From Amedibacterium intestinale (lineage in GTDB: Bacteria; Bacillota_I; Bacilli_A; Erysipelotrichales; Erysipelotrichaceae): DNA of 64,000 nucleotides. The position numbers and the translations under genes are program-made. Every line of letters begins with the position of its first letter. Position 1 is the first letter of the stretch. Positions 1 to 8,559 of this stretch are shown here, in pieces. The notes beneath the pieces were generated by a model. That model searched no databases, had not been told where the DNA came from, and worked only from the letters and a program-made list of their open reading frames with translations. The stretch spans positions 1,302,001 to 1,366,000 of the forward strand of contig NZ_AP019711.1 of NCBI RefSeq assembly GCF_010537335.1, written 5' to 3'.

Positions 1-878
1 AGTTGATATTTCGTATATAAGTCTGAATATTGGGATAACACAGCAAATGCAAAATCTTCATAAAATTTTACATCATTGTATTGCCATCCAGGTAAAATAT
101 CATACGCCAATTTAAAGAAATGCTGCATAAACTGATCAATATCACTTCCTAATAGCGAACCAACTTCTTCTGCAGTGGAAATATGCTTTCTTTGTCCGAT
201 CATCAATATTTTTTCGCATACTCTAAATTCCTTTAGATACTGTGCAGAATTAACTTCCACATCCTCTGTCATGTTAAACTTAACACATTCCCCTATCTGT
301 TTCTTTATTTCTTTAAAATCTTTTGCCTTGATATCCATTGTATCTGCTACTTTGTTAAGAGTAACCATAACTAAGTCTTTATCATATCCATGTTTATCAA
401 AATCATAGTCAGCTTTATCTATCCCATTTCCTTCTATGATATTTTTCTCAATAATCTTTACATCGGGTTCATCTAGCAGGAAATGTGCATAATCTTCATA
501 GACATGATGAACATTCATTGCCTGCAATTTAGAAATACATTCTTCTAAACTCCATGATTCATAAACAGATAGTTTTGCTTTTTTCGTTGTTTTTTTACTT
601 GTTGTTTTTTTAACTGCTGCTTTCTTTGTTGTTTTCTTTACTTCTGATTTTTTAGAAGATGTTTTTTTCGTTGGTGACTTAACACCTTTTTTCTCTTCAA
701 TTTTTTCCACTTGTTTGACTGCTAATTTTTTTGGTTCTTCTTTTGCAGCAATTTTCACCGGTTCTTTCGAAGCCGTTATTTTTTTTGGTTCTGGTTTTGC
801 CGTAATTTTTTTCTGTTCTTCTTTCCCATTGTTACCTTCTGCTTTCACAGTCATTGCTTTTTTACTCTTGTTTGCCAT
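1..878 (-). CDS. Lys/Ala-rich N-tail protein of unknown function (3' end outside window)
   Basis: The reading frame is open from the ATG at 878 to the window edge (about 292 codons, no stop), so the C-terminus is missing. AGGGAGG lies 9 bases before the ATG. Residues 1 to about 110 are low complexity, dominated by Lys, Ala, Thr and Glu, with runs such as KKTTKKAAVKKTTSKKTTKK that resemble histone H1 or HU-type tails. From about residue 112 a globular part begins (VYESWSLEECISKLQAM). I do not recognise its family. No signal peptide or membrane segment is visible. The basic tail suggests nucleic-acid or surface-polymer contact, but that is inference. It is divergent from htrA, and the IS1634 element sits between them. 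Confidence 0.75.
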   Translation of the reverse strand, partial: MANKSKKAMTVKAEGNNGKEEQKKITAKPEPKKITASKEPVKIAAKEEPKKLAVKQVEKIEEKKGVKSPTKKTSSKKSEVKKTTKKAAVKKTTSKKTTKKAKLSVYESWSLEECISKLQAMNVHHVYEDYAHFLLDEPDVKIIEKNIIEGNGIDKADYDFDKHGYDKDLVMVTLNKVADTMDIKAKDFKEIKKQIGECVKFNMTEDVEVNSAQYLKEFRVCEKILMIGQRKHISTAEEVGSLLGSDIDQFMQHFFKLAYDILPGWQYNDVKFYEDFAFAVLSQYSDLYTKYQ

Positions 879-956
879 TTTTATCAGCCTCCCTATATTT
901 TCTATATTAATGTAAATCGAGATAATACGGAAGATAGTACTATATATACCAAACTC

Positions 957-985
957 ATTATAGCACACTTCTTTGTATTAGGAAC
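957..985 (-). promoter_or_regulatory. Extended -10 promoter of the Lys-rich gene
   Basis: On the minus strand TGCTATAAT forms an extended -10 with TATAAT at 957-962. There is no good -35; TTGTTC lies 19 bases upstream. Most of this promoter falls inside the 61-bp repeat, so the insertion left it intact and made a second copy on the far side of the element. Confidence 0.5.
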
Positions 986-1017
986 AAAACTCATGATATA
1001 AAAGAGAAAATGTTTCA
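957..1017. repeat. 61-bp target-site duplication, left copy
   Basis: This 61-base segment, beginning ATTATAGCACAC and ending AAAATGTTTCA, is identical to 2994-3054. The two copies bracket the transposase element exactly, so they are read as a target-site duplication. Confidence 0.92.
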
Positions 1018-1154
1018 CGGGAGTTTGACACATATAAAATTTCATAAATTTACTATGGCGCTTTAAACAGGCGCTTTTCTTTTACTTTTTTTGTCAAATT
1101 TTATGTTCTATTATGTGCTATATTGTGCTATATGTGTTATTATTATATTGGGTG

Positions 1155-2903
1155 ATGAATATGTACGTTGCAATCAATGGCACTGGCAATTCCAAAAGCA
1201 TTTATATTATGAGTTCTTATCGCAAAAACAATGGTAAAACTTCTAGTCGCATTTTTAGAAAGCTTGGTCGATTAAATGACCTGCTTCCTCAATTTGATAA
1301 TAATGAAGAAAAATTATTGGAATGGGCTCGTTCTGAAGCTAAAAAGGACACTTTATCCCATCAACAGGATACTGCACCTGTTCTCATACCTTTCTCTAGC
1401 GACAAAAAAATCAAAAAAAATGAAGTTTTGTTATTTAATGTTGGCTACCTATTCCTTCAATCCATCTGTTCCAATCTTCATTTTGACAATATTTGTCGTA
1501 ATATTAAGAATCATCATAAATTCGAATATGATATCCATCGCATCCTCTGCGATCTTGTCTACGCTCGTGTTCTATATCCTTCCAGTAAACGCTCTTCTTT
1601 CTCTTTCGCTCATTCTCTGCTGGAACAGCCAAAGTATAAATTACAGGATATCTATCGTTCCTTATCTATATTGGCCGAGGAATCTGATTACATACAGGCG
1701 GAAGTTTATCGAAATTCTAACTTTCTTCATAAAAGAAACACAAAAGTTCTTTATTATGACTGTACGAACTATTACTTTGAAATCGAACAAGAAGATGAAC
1801 TTAAAAAATACGGAAAAAGCAAAGAACATCGTCCAAATCCTATCGTAGGCATGGGGTTATTCATGGATGGAGATGGTTTCCCTTTAGCTTTTGATATCTT
1901 TCCCGGAAATCAAAACGAACAGAAATCCTTGAAACCATTAGAACATAAAGTTATTCAGGATTTCGACTGTTCCGAATTCATCTACTGCTCAGACAGTGGA
2001 CTGGCATCACAGAATAACAAACTGTTCAATGATATAGGAGGAAGATCCTATGTCATTACACAGTCATTAAAAAAATTAAAGAAAGAAGATAGAGATATCG
2101 CTTTAAATACGAAACAATATCGAAAAGTAGGAAGCAGCACATTCATTGATTTGAAAGATCTTGATGAAAATGACCCAGAGGTATATGAATCCATCTATTA
2201 TAAAGAAGTACCTATAGAATCTAAAAAGATATCGGAAACTCTTATCGTTACCTATTCTCCAAAATATAAAGCTTATCAGGAAAAGATAAGACAAGGGCAG
2301 ATAGACAGAGCAAAAAACATGATAAGTAAAAATGGAAAAATCAAAAAGAATAGAAAAAATCCGAATGATCCAAGCAGATTTACAAAGAGGACTTCCATCA
2401 CAGCGAATGGAGAAGTAGCAGAAGAAGAAATCTACGAAATCGATCAGGAGGCTATAGATAAAGAAGCAATGTATGATGGTTTCTATGCGGTAAGCACAGA
2501 TATGGAAGGTGATGTAGCGGAGATCATCGCTATCAACAAACGCAGATGGCAGATCGAAGAGTGCTTTAGAATAATGAAAACGGATTTTGATGCACGACCA
2601 ATCTATCTGCAAAGAGAAGACAGGATCAAAGCGCATTTCCTGATTTGTTTCTTGTCCCTTCTGATATATCGAATATTAGAATATAAATTAGAGAAAAAAT
2701 ATACATCTGAACAAATAATAGATACATTGAGAAAGATGAACGTAACAAAATTAAAAGAAGGATTAGGATATATACCTTCTTACACACGAACAGATTTAAC
2801 AGATTTACTGCATGAGTTGTTTGGTTTTGAAACAGACAGAGAAATAATAAAACGATCCACAATGAGAAATATTATCAAATACACAAAAGAACATCATATA
2901 TAG
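1155..2903 (+). CDS. IS1634-family DDE transposase
   Basis: Catalyses transposition of the surrounding element. About 582 residues from the ATG at 1155, which opens the conserved N-terminus (MNMYVAINGTGNSKS); an upstream ATG at 1113 would only add a non-conserved hydrophobic stretch. Likely catalytic residues are D202 (YYDCTNYYFE), D280 (CSDSGLASQN) and E468 in RRWQIEECFRIMK, which keeps the R(3)E(6)K spacing of IS4-like transposases. Length and motif order match full-length IS1634-type enzymes, and no frameshift is seen. A good ribosome binding site is not obvious, as is common for transposases. Confidence 0.92.
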   Translation: MNMYVAINGTGNSKSIYIMSSYRKNNGKTSSRIFRKLGRLNDLLPQFDNNEEKLLEWARSEAKKDTLSHQQDTAPVLIPFSSDKKIKKNEVLLFNVGYLFLQSICSNLHFDNICRNIKNHHKFEYDIHRILCDLVYARVLYPSSKRSSFSFAHSLLEQPKYKLQDIYRSLSILAEESDYIQAEVYRNSNFLHKRNTKVLYYDCTNYYFEIEQEDELKKYGKSKEHRPNPIVGMGLFMDGDGFPLAFDIFPGNQNEQKSLKPLEHKVIQDFDCSEFIYCSDSGLASQNNKLFNDIGGRSYVITQSLKKLKKEDRDIALNTKQYRKVGSSTFIDLKDLDENDPEVYESIYYKEVPIESKKISETLIVTYSPKYKAYQEKIRQGQIDRAKNMISKNGKIKKNRKNPNDPSRFTKRTSITANGEVAEEEIYEIDQEAIDKEAMYDGFYAVSTDMEGDVAEIIAINKRRWQIEECFRIMKTDFDARPIYLQREDRIKAHFLICFLSLLIYRILEYKLEKKYTSEQIIDTLRKMNVTKLKEGLGYIPSYTRTDLTDLLHELFGFETDREIIKRSTMRNIIKYTKEHHI

Positions 2904-2922
2904 CACAATTCGTTACAAAGAC

Positions 2923-2969
2923 AAAAAGTGCAAAAAAGCTTAATTCTAAAGTCTTTAATGCACTTTTTT
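2923..2969 (+). terminator. Transposase terminator
   Basis: AAAAAGTGCA (2923-2932) pairs with TGCACTTTTTT (2959-2969) across a 26-base loop, ending in T-rich sequence just after the transposase stop and inside the element. Confidence 0.65.
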
Positions 2970-2993
2970 CGCTTTCTAACTGTCAAAGACGAG

Positions 2994-3054
2994 ATTATAG
3001 CACACTTCTTTGTATTAGGAACAAAACTCATGATATAAAAGAGAAAATGTTTCA
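2994..3054. repeat. 61-bp target-site duplication, right copy
   Basis: Identical to 957-1017. This copy carries a second TGCTATAAT extended -10 on the minus strand, now facing the 3' end of the transposase and therefore potentially making antisense RNA. Confidence 0.92.
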
Positions 3055-3181
3055 TTTTTTTCAACAATTTTCATCTCTCTTAATCAAATATTGAAAATTT
3101 AAGACAAATTTCACATATTTTTGAAATTTTTTTGAGATAATATATAGGTATAATACATAATGTATTTAAGGAGGTACCTAT

Positions 3182-4399
3182 ATGGAGGAACAAAACATAT
3201 ACAATAATGATGAGAATATAGATGCGAGCTTTAACAGTCAACAGCACGCAGAAGCAAAAAAAGGTTCTAAGAAAACCATGCTTGTTTTATGCGGATGTTT
3301 TATTTTAGCTGGAATAGGTGGTTTTGGAGGAACAATGGCTGCCTTATCTCTAAATGGAGGAACTGGTAGAGCTGTCTTGTATCAGTCTGTAACAAATACA
3401 GAAAATGGATCTGATAAAGGTTCTGTTGATGCAAATGCAATGAGTGTCAAGCAAGTAGCGGATGCTACCGCAAACAGTGTGGTTGAAATTCAGACAGAAT
3501 CTGTTTCTACAAATCCATTTTTCCCACAAGCTGTTACATCAGGAGCAGGTAGTGGTGTAATTTTATCAAAAGATGGCTATATCGTCACAAATAACCATGT
3601 TATTGAAGGAGCAAGTAAAGTTACAGTAAAAACAAAAGATGGTAAAAGCTATAATGCTGACTTTGTTGGTACAGATAAAACAACAGACTTAGCAGTTATT
3701 AAAATTAAAGCAGAAAATTTAACACCTGCTGTGCTTGGAAAATCAGCAGATTTGGAAGTTGGAGATGTGGCTATTGCCATCGGTAATCCACTAGGGGAAC
3801 TTGGCGGTACAGTAACCAGCGGTATTATTTCTGCCTTGGATAGAGAAATTAATGTAGACAATCAAAGCATGCATTTGCTGCAGACAAGTGCAGCTATTAA
3901 CCCTGGAAATTCTGGCGGTGGATTGTTTAATGATCATGGAGAATTAGTTGGTATCGTAAATGCGAAATCTGGAGGAGAAAATATTGAAGGATTAGGATTT
4001 GCTATTCCTATTGACCATGCAAAAACTGTTATTGAAAATCTAATTGAAAATGGATATGTTAAAGGAAGACCTTCTTTAGGTGTTGTTTTACAGGCAGCAA
4101 GTACGATTAACAGCGACAAAGAAAATGTATATATTGCTGAAGTAGAAAAAGGAAAAGCTGCTGATAAAGCCGGATTGAAAACAGGCGATCAGATTTTAAA
4201 AGCAGATGGAAAAAATGTTACTTCTATTTCTGATGTAAAAGAAGCAATTGATTCTCATAAGGCAGGAGATAATATGAGTTTTACAATCTTACGTGAAAAC
4301 GAAACAAAAGAAATTAAAGTGAAACTTGGAGAAGCTGATACAACACAAACAGAAACGCAATCCTACCAGAACAATACCATCCCATTTGGAAATCAATAA
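3182..4399 (+). CDS. htrA: HtrA/DegP-type serine protease with PDZ domain
   Basis: Membrane-anchored protease of envelope quality control. The 405-residue protein has a short cytosolic N-terminus, one transmembrane helix (about 32-55), a trypsin-like domain and one C-terminal PDZ domain (about 295-385). The catalytic triad is visible: H139 (TNNHVIEG), D169 (TTDLAVIK) and S244 (NPGNSGGG). AAGGAGG lies 8 bases before the ATG. Upstream is a TATAAT at 3149-3154 with only a poor -35. It is monocistronic, with its own terminator. Insertion of the IS about 190 bp upstream separated it from the divergent Lys-rich gene and may have altered its regulation; this last point is inference. Confidence 0.95.
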   Translation: MEEQNIYNNDENIDASFNSQQHAEAKKGSKKTMLVLCGCFILAGIGGFGGTMAALSLNGGTGRAVLYQSVTNTENGSDKGSVDANAMSVKQVADATANSVVEIQTESVSTNPFFPQAVTSGAGSGVILSKDGYIVTNNHVIEGASKVTVKTKDGKSYNADFVGTDKTTDLAVIKIKAENLTPAVLGKSADLEVGDVAIAIGNPLGELGGTVTSGIISALDREINVDNQSMHLLQTSAAINPGNSGGGLFNDHGELVGIVNAKSGGENIEGLGFAIPIDHAKTVIENLIENGYVKGRPSLGVVLQAASTINSDKENVYIAEVEKGKAADKAGLKTGDQILKADGKNVTSISDVKEAIDSHKAGDNMSFTILRENETKEIKVKLGEADTTQTETQSYQNNTIPFGNQ

Positions 4400-4440
4400 A
4401 CCATAAAATAAAATTTCACAATATATAAATATAAAACCTA

Positions 4441-4475
4441 GATGATTCACGATTTAATACTGAATCATCTTTTTA
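4441..4475 (+). terminator. htrA terminator
   Basis: GATGATTCA and TGAATCATC form a 9-bp stem followed by TTTTTATTT. Confidence 0.85.
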
Positions 4476-4489
4476 TTTACCTGTATACA

Positions 4490-4520
4490 TAACAAAAAAC
4501 TTATCATTTCACTGATAAGT
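4490..4520 (-). terminator. malQ terminator
   Basis: Read on the minus strand, ACTTATCA pairs with TGATAAGT (8 bp, 6-base loop) and is followed by a T-rich tract directly after the malQ stop. Confidence 0.8.
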
Positions 4521-4521
4521 T

Positions 4522-5991
4522 TTAACGTTTGCTATCTTTGATCCATTTCCCAAGGGCAGGAAGAAGAGAATAAAATTCCTTTAGATTTTTTACCTTCCAT
4601 TCCCAGTTTGGCGAACCAATTGTTCCCGGTGTATTTAATCTTCCTTCCTTTTTTAAACCTAAAACATCCTGCAAAGGAATGATTACTGTAGAAGCATTGC
4701 TGTCCAGACAATAACGAATAACTAAATTATGAAAATTTCGATCATCATATCCACAATTGTGGAAGAATCTTCGTAATGCAATCTTTTGATTTTGTGTCAA
4801 ATCCAAATAAAATCCTTCCAAAGTATCATTATCATGTGTTCCTGTATATAAAATCACCTCTTCTTTACGTGATTTTTTTAATAATTTAGGCTGCATTTCA
4901 AATTGAATCACATGCATTCCTTTCAAATGATAAAAGTCTCTAAGTTTTAATACCTGTGGCCTTAAATCTCCAAGATCTTCCGCAACTAGATGAATATCTG
5001 GAAAACATTTATACACTTCATCAAAAAAATCATAGGCAGGCCCTAAAATCCATTCTCCTTCTACCGCTGTTGGACAAGATGAGGGAATTTTCCAATATGT
5101 ATCAAAAGCCCTGAAATGATCCAATCGGATAATATCAAACTGCTGTGCATTCCATGCCAAACGTTTCATCCAAAAATCATAACGATTTTTTTTCATAATG
5201 TTCCAGTCATAAATTGGATTTCCCCATCTCTGCCCTGTTTCACTGAAATAATCAGGAGGTACACCTGCAACAAAAGACGGATATCCATTTTCATCTAATA
5301 AAAATTGATTCTTATACTGCCACACATCTGCACTATCCAAACCCACATAAAATGGTATATCACCTAAAATCTTTACATGATGCTTTTCTGCATACTTCTT
5401 AATATCATTCCACTGCTTATAAAAGATAAACTGCAGGAATTGATGATACTTAATTTCATCTTCTATATCCTCTAAAGAAAGTTGTCGACTATCAATCCAA
5501 TCTCTTTCTTCCTTTTTCCATTCCTGCCATGGCTTATTTTCATTTTTTCTTTTTAGTACGATAAACACAGCATAAGGATATAACCATTCTGCTGTAGAAC
5601 AAAACAGCTGGTATTCTTTCTCAAACTGATGAAAATTCTTCAAAAAAATCTTATATGCTTTTCTAAAATAAGGCTCTTTAAAAGCTCGAACCCCTTCAAA
5701 ATCCACCGCATCACTGAATTTATTAAAATTTCGTACAGAACTTTGTTTTATTAATCCATAATCTGCCAGCGTGTCTAAACTAATGTAAATTTCATCACCT
5801 GCAAAAGATGAATATGGCTGATACGGTGAATTCCCATAACCTGCAGGATTCAATGGTAAAATTTGCCATATATGGATATTTTGCTTCGAAATCGCATCAA
5901 TAAAACGATACGGATGTTTACCAAAGTCCCCTATTCCCTGATTTGAAGGTAATGAAGATATTGGCATTAAAATTCCAGCTTCTCTTTTCAT
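4522..5991 (-). CDS. malQ: 4-alpha-glucanotransferase (amylomaltase, GH77)
   Basis: Transfers alpha-1,4-glucan segments between maltodextrins in the cytosol. The 489-residue length is normal for a bacterial amylomaltase. GH77 catalytic residues are present: nucleophile D291 (IRLDHFRAF), acid/base E338 (VAEDLG) and D387 in GTHDNDT. The N-terminal ISSLPSNQGIGDFG signature and WQILPLNP also match. The start has AGGAGG at good spacing. It stands alone, with a partial catabolite-response element just upstream, so glucose repression through CcpA is plausible. Confidence 0.96.
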   Translation of the reverse strand: MKREAGILMPISSLPSNQGIGDFGKHPYRFIDAISKQNIHIWQILPLNPAGYGNSPYQPYSSFAGDEIYISLDTLADYGLIKQSSVRNFNKFSDAVDFEGVRAFKEPYFRKAYKIFLKNFHQFEKEYQLFCSTAEWLYPYAVFIVLKRKNENKPWQEWKKEERDWIDSRQLSLEDIEDEIKYHQFLQFIFYKQWNDIKKYAEKHHVKILGDIPFYVGLDSADVWQYKNQFLLDENGYPSFVAGVPPDYFSETGQRWGNPIYDWNIMKKNRYDFWMKRLAWNAQQFDIIRLDHFRAFDTYWKIPSSCPTAVEGEWILGPAYDFFDEVYKCFPDIHLVAEDLGDLRPQVLKLRDFYHLKGMHVIQFEMQPKLLKKSRKEEVILYTGTHDNDTLEGFYLDLTQNQKIALRRFFHNCGYDDRNFHNLVIRYCLDSNASTVIIPLQDVLGLKKEGRLNTPGTIGSPNWEWKVKNLKEFYSLLPALGKWIKDSKR

Positions 5992-6032
5992 AGATACCTC
6001 CTATTTATATAAAAATAACTTTACAAAGAAAA

Positions 6033-6046
6033 TGAAAGCGTTTTAT
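6033..6046 (-). promoter_or_regulatory. Candidate CcpA cre box upstream of malQ
   Basis: TGAAAGCGTTTTAT matches the cre consensus TGWNANCGNTNWCA at all but the last two positions. It lies about 45 bases upstream of the malQ start, where CcpA could block transcription. The imperfect 3' half keeps confidence moderate. Confidence 0.4.
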
Positions 6047-6091
6047 GTTTATAACAATATTAACACATTTCTGATAAAAAGTACATTTTTA

Positions 6092-6119
6092 TAAAAAAAG
6101 GTCTTTTCTAGAAAGACCT
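6092..6119 (-). terminator. Terminator of the PocR-domain gene
   Basis: On the minus strand AGGTCTTT pairs with AAAGACCT and runs into TTTTTTT. Confidence 0.8.
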
Positions 6120-6131
6120 GAAACGTGAAGC

Positions 6132-6623
6132 TTATCCACGCATGCTAATATGATAAGAAAGCAGATTTTTCAATAATTCAATAGATGCATACATCTGTTT
6201 TTCATCCATCGTCTTAATAACCCGAAAACTATCTAAAAGCATTTCCTGATCCAGATTATATTCTTCACTTAAATATTTTGTCCAGCGTTCTGCATCTTCT
6301 TCTACCTGCTGAACAGATAAAATTCCTTCCGAAATAACAACACAATGAAAATCGTCGACATCTACAGGAACAGCCCACTTTATCAAACCTGCATGACAGG
6401 AATAAATACTTTCTGAATCAATTTCTCTTGCATTATTATAGTTTTCATGTGTACAGCGCTCACATTCTGCCAAAGCCTTTGCAGATACCTTTAAGCACTT
6501 ACAAAAATAATTCCTTTCAGAAGCACTCTGAATAACCGTATTATCATATAAAACATAAGAACGCAAACCAGTAATGCGGCGATAATCATCCATAGCGTGC
6601 TGTACAATTTCTTTCATTTCCAT
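6132..6623 (-). CDS. Stand-alone PocR-type sensory domain protein
   Basis: A 163-residue protein consisting almost wholly of a PocR ligand-binding domain, without a DNA-binding or kinase domain. Family features are the paired cysteines (YFCKCLK, ECERCTHEN) and the CHAGLIKWAVPV segment. PocR domains usually sit at the N-terminus of regulators and are thought to bind small hydrocarbon-derived ligands; here the partner is unknown. The cysteine pattern could also suit a metal or haem site, which is inference. GAGGAGG precedes the start. The gene stands alone between malQ and a flavin reductase. Confidence 0.8.
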   Translation of the reverse strand: MEMKEIVQHAMDDYRRITGLRSYVLYDNTVIQSASERNYFCKCLKVSAKALAECERCTHENYNNAREIDSESIYSCHAGLIKWAVPVDVDDFHCVVISEGILSVQQVEEDAERWTKYLSEEYNLDQEMLLDSFRVIKTMDEKQMYASIELLKNLLSYHISMRG

Positions 6624-6794
6624 ATCAAAGCCTCCTCGCCTATTCTTTATATAAAATATAGCATATTTAAGTAAATATTTCCATATTTCATAAAAAACCG
6701 CTTTCTTTTTACATTATTTTATATTTTTATTCATTATTGCCTACACTATCTTCATATATTATAATGTTCTTAGTTAACAAAGGAGAGATATAAA

Positions 6795-7304
6795 ATGAAA
6801 CTTATAAACATAGAACCAGAAAAACTACATGCGGATTGTTTTACCATGATAGGCAAAGAATGGATGTTGATTACAGCTGAAAAAGATGGAAAAGTGAATA
6901 CAATGACCGCTTCCTGGGGTGGTATGGGTATCTTATGGAATAAGAAAGTTGCCTTTATTTTCATACGTCCACAGCGATATACAAAAGAATTTGTAGATGC
7001 TACATCCCACCTTTCACTTACTTTCTTTGATGAAAGCTATCGTAAGCAATTATCTTATTTAGGAAGAGTTTCTGGTAGAGATGAAGATAAAATAAAAAAT
7101 GCAGAGCTTCATGTAGCCTACAAAAACAATATTCCATATTTTGAAGAAGCAAATACTGTAATACTAGGAAGAAAGCTATATATGCAGGAAATGAAGGAAG
7201 AAAACTTTCTTGATAAAGAAATCTTAGCTAAAAATTATCCAAATATGGACTTGCATACAATGTATGTCATTGAAATCGAAGAAGTATTTACTCATCAACA
7301 ATAA
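6795..7304 (+). CDS. Flavin reductase family protein
   Basis: FMN-binding split-barrel protein, 169 residues. Characteristic segments are the N-terminal NTMTASWGGMGILW, the IRPQRYTKEFVD strand-helix and the SGRDEDKIK region, as in small NAD(P)H-dependent flavin reductases. It is expected to be cytosolic and to bind FMN as a dimer; the electron acceptor is not evident. A strong AAAGGAGAG lies before the ATG, and TATATTATAATG upstream may hold the -10. A related but different family member lies at 36029-36571 beside the flavodoxin island. Confidence 0.85.
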   Translation: MKLINIEPEKLHADCFTMIGKEWMLITAEKDGKVNTMTASWGGMGILWNKKVAFIFIRPQRYTKEFVDATSHLSLTFFDESYRKQLSYLGRVSGRDEDKIKNAELHVAYKNNIPYFEEANTVILGRKLYMQEMKEENFLDKEILAKNYPNMDLHTMYVIEIEEVFTHQQ

Positions 7305-7308
7305 AAAG

Positions 7309-7353
7309 AGACAGTTTCTTATCAACACCAGTAAGAAACTGTCTTTTCTTTTA
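7309..7353. terminator. Bidirectional terminator between flavin reductase and ABC permease
   Basis: AGACAGTTTCTTA (7309-7321) pairs with TAAGAAACTGTCT (7332-7344), a 13-bp perfect stem with T-rich flanks in both directions. Confidence 0.9.
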
Positions 7354-8559
7354 TTTTTTAAATAGCACTTTTTTTAATTTTAAATGATTGCCATAAGATA
7401 ATGTTCCTCTTCGATATAATTTTGCACCGATAAATCCTACACATAGTGTTGTGATCGCTAATAAAAGCAAAGAAATTATAACTTCAATAAACGAAACACT
7501 TCCTAATGCTACATTGACAAACATACACATCCATGAAGTAAATGGTATATAACATACAATTTTAGCGAATAAAGTATCGGGTATCTGCAACGTAACCATA
7601 CTGATTAGAAAAACTGCTACAATAAACAATTGCAATGGCAATGTTGCTCCATTTACCTCTTCTACTTTCGAACACAACGCACCAATTGCTCCAAATAAGA
7701 AACTGAACAACAAATACCCCAATATACCAAACATAGCAAATGTCAACAATACAGAAGATGGAATATTTAAAAATCTATCTAAAGAATAGTTCCAGCTTTG
7801 TGCATTCCAGCTATAAGAAAGCAGGAAAGAGCCAACCATCAAGGAGGTCTGTATGATCCCTGTAATAGCACCTGCCATTACTTTCCCAAAAATCAACGCA
7901 TTAGAAGAACAGCTCGTTGTTAAAATTTCAATTGCACGATTGCTTTTTTCAGTTGCTACTCCAACTCCAATCTGATTTCCATAAATTAAAATCATCATAT
8001 ATAAAAGTAAAATCAAAACATAAGTATAAAAATAATTACTTTTTCCATCTTTACCTAATACCTGTGTTTCAGAAGCAATTGCTGATTGATAAACCTTTTG
8101 TACCTTATTAACATCATACCCTAATTTTTTTAATTCACTTGTTTGAAAATTTTGTTTCATCATACTTTCAAATCGTGAAGAAGTCATATCATTTAAAGAT
8201 GAATTTTCTACATAATATACAAATTCTGAAGAATTTCTAATTTCAAATCCAGCATCCACTTTGCCATCTTTAACTTGATCTTTTACTTCAGATAAAGAAT
8301 CTACAAACTGTATTTCATATTCAGGAAAGCTTTGTTGCATCAGTTCTTGATTTTTTAAAACATCCATTTGATCATAGACAAGCATCTTTTTCTCTTTTGT
8401 AACTGCACCATTATTATCTTGCCCATCATTTGAAATAAAGCGTGGCAGTGAGAAAAGCACAATTGCCCCAAGCATTACAATAATGGTAGAAATTAAAAAA
8501 GATTTTTTAGACAGCATCGTCTTTAATTCAAATCTTAGTACGATTAAAAATTCTCTCAC
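7351..8559 (-). CDS. ABC-2 type transporter permease (NatB-like)
   Basis: Membrane subunit of an exporter. The 402 residues follow the NatB layout: one transmembrane helix near residues 20-43, a large extracytoplasmic region (about 45-175), then five or so helices from about 180 to 385 and a basic tail. Its ATG overlaps the stop of the ATPase gene by 4 bases, so the two are translationally coupled. NatAB pairs are best known for Na+ or drug export; the substrate here cannot be told. It ends at the shared terminator. Confidence 0.9.
   Translation of the reverse strand: MREFLIVLRFELKTMLSKKSFLISTIIVMLGAIVLFSLPRFISNDGQDNNGAVTKEKKMLVYDQMDVLKNQELMQQSFPEYEIQFVDSLSEVKDQVKDGKVDAGFEIRNSSEFVYYVENSSLNDMTSSRFESMMKQNFQTSELKKLGYDVNKVQKVYQSAIASETQVLGKDGKSNYFYTYVLILLLYMMILIYGNQIGVGVATEKSNRAIEILTTSCSSNALIFGKVMAGAITGIIQTSLMVGSFLLSYSWNAQSWNYSLDRFLNIPSSVLLTFAMFGILGYLLFSFLFGAIGALCSKVEEVNGATLPLQLFIVAVFLISMVTLQIPDTLFAKIVCYIPFTSWMCMFVNVALGSVSFIEVIISLLLLAITTLCVGFIGAKLYRRGTLSYGNHLKLKKVLFKK

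Larger units (their letters stand above)
1018..2993 (+). mobile_element. IS1634-family insertion sequence (1976 bp)
   Basis: The element lies between perfect 61-bp direct repeats. Its ends form imperfect inverted repeats: the left end starts CGGGAGTTTGACACATATAAA and the right end, read inward, starts CTCGTCTTTGACAGTTAGAAA, sharing TTTGACA and scattered matches. One intact transposase gene and its own terminator fill it. IS1634 of Mycoplasma is known for unusually long and variable target duplications, which fits 61 bp. The perfect repeats and intact transposase suggest a recent insertion. Confidence 0.9.

Noticed and set aside
2103-2862. Long minus-strand open frames inside the IS1634 transposase gene
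   Set aside because: Phe/Ile/Tyr-rich antisense shadows without ribosome sites; the plus-strand frame is an intact known family.
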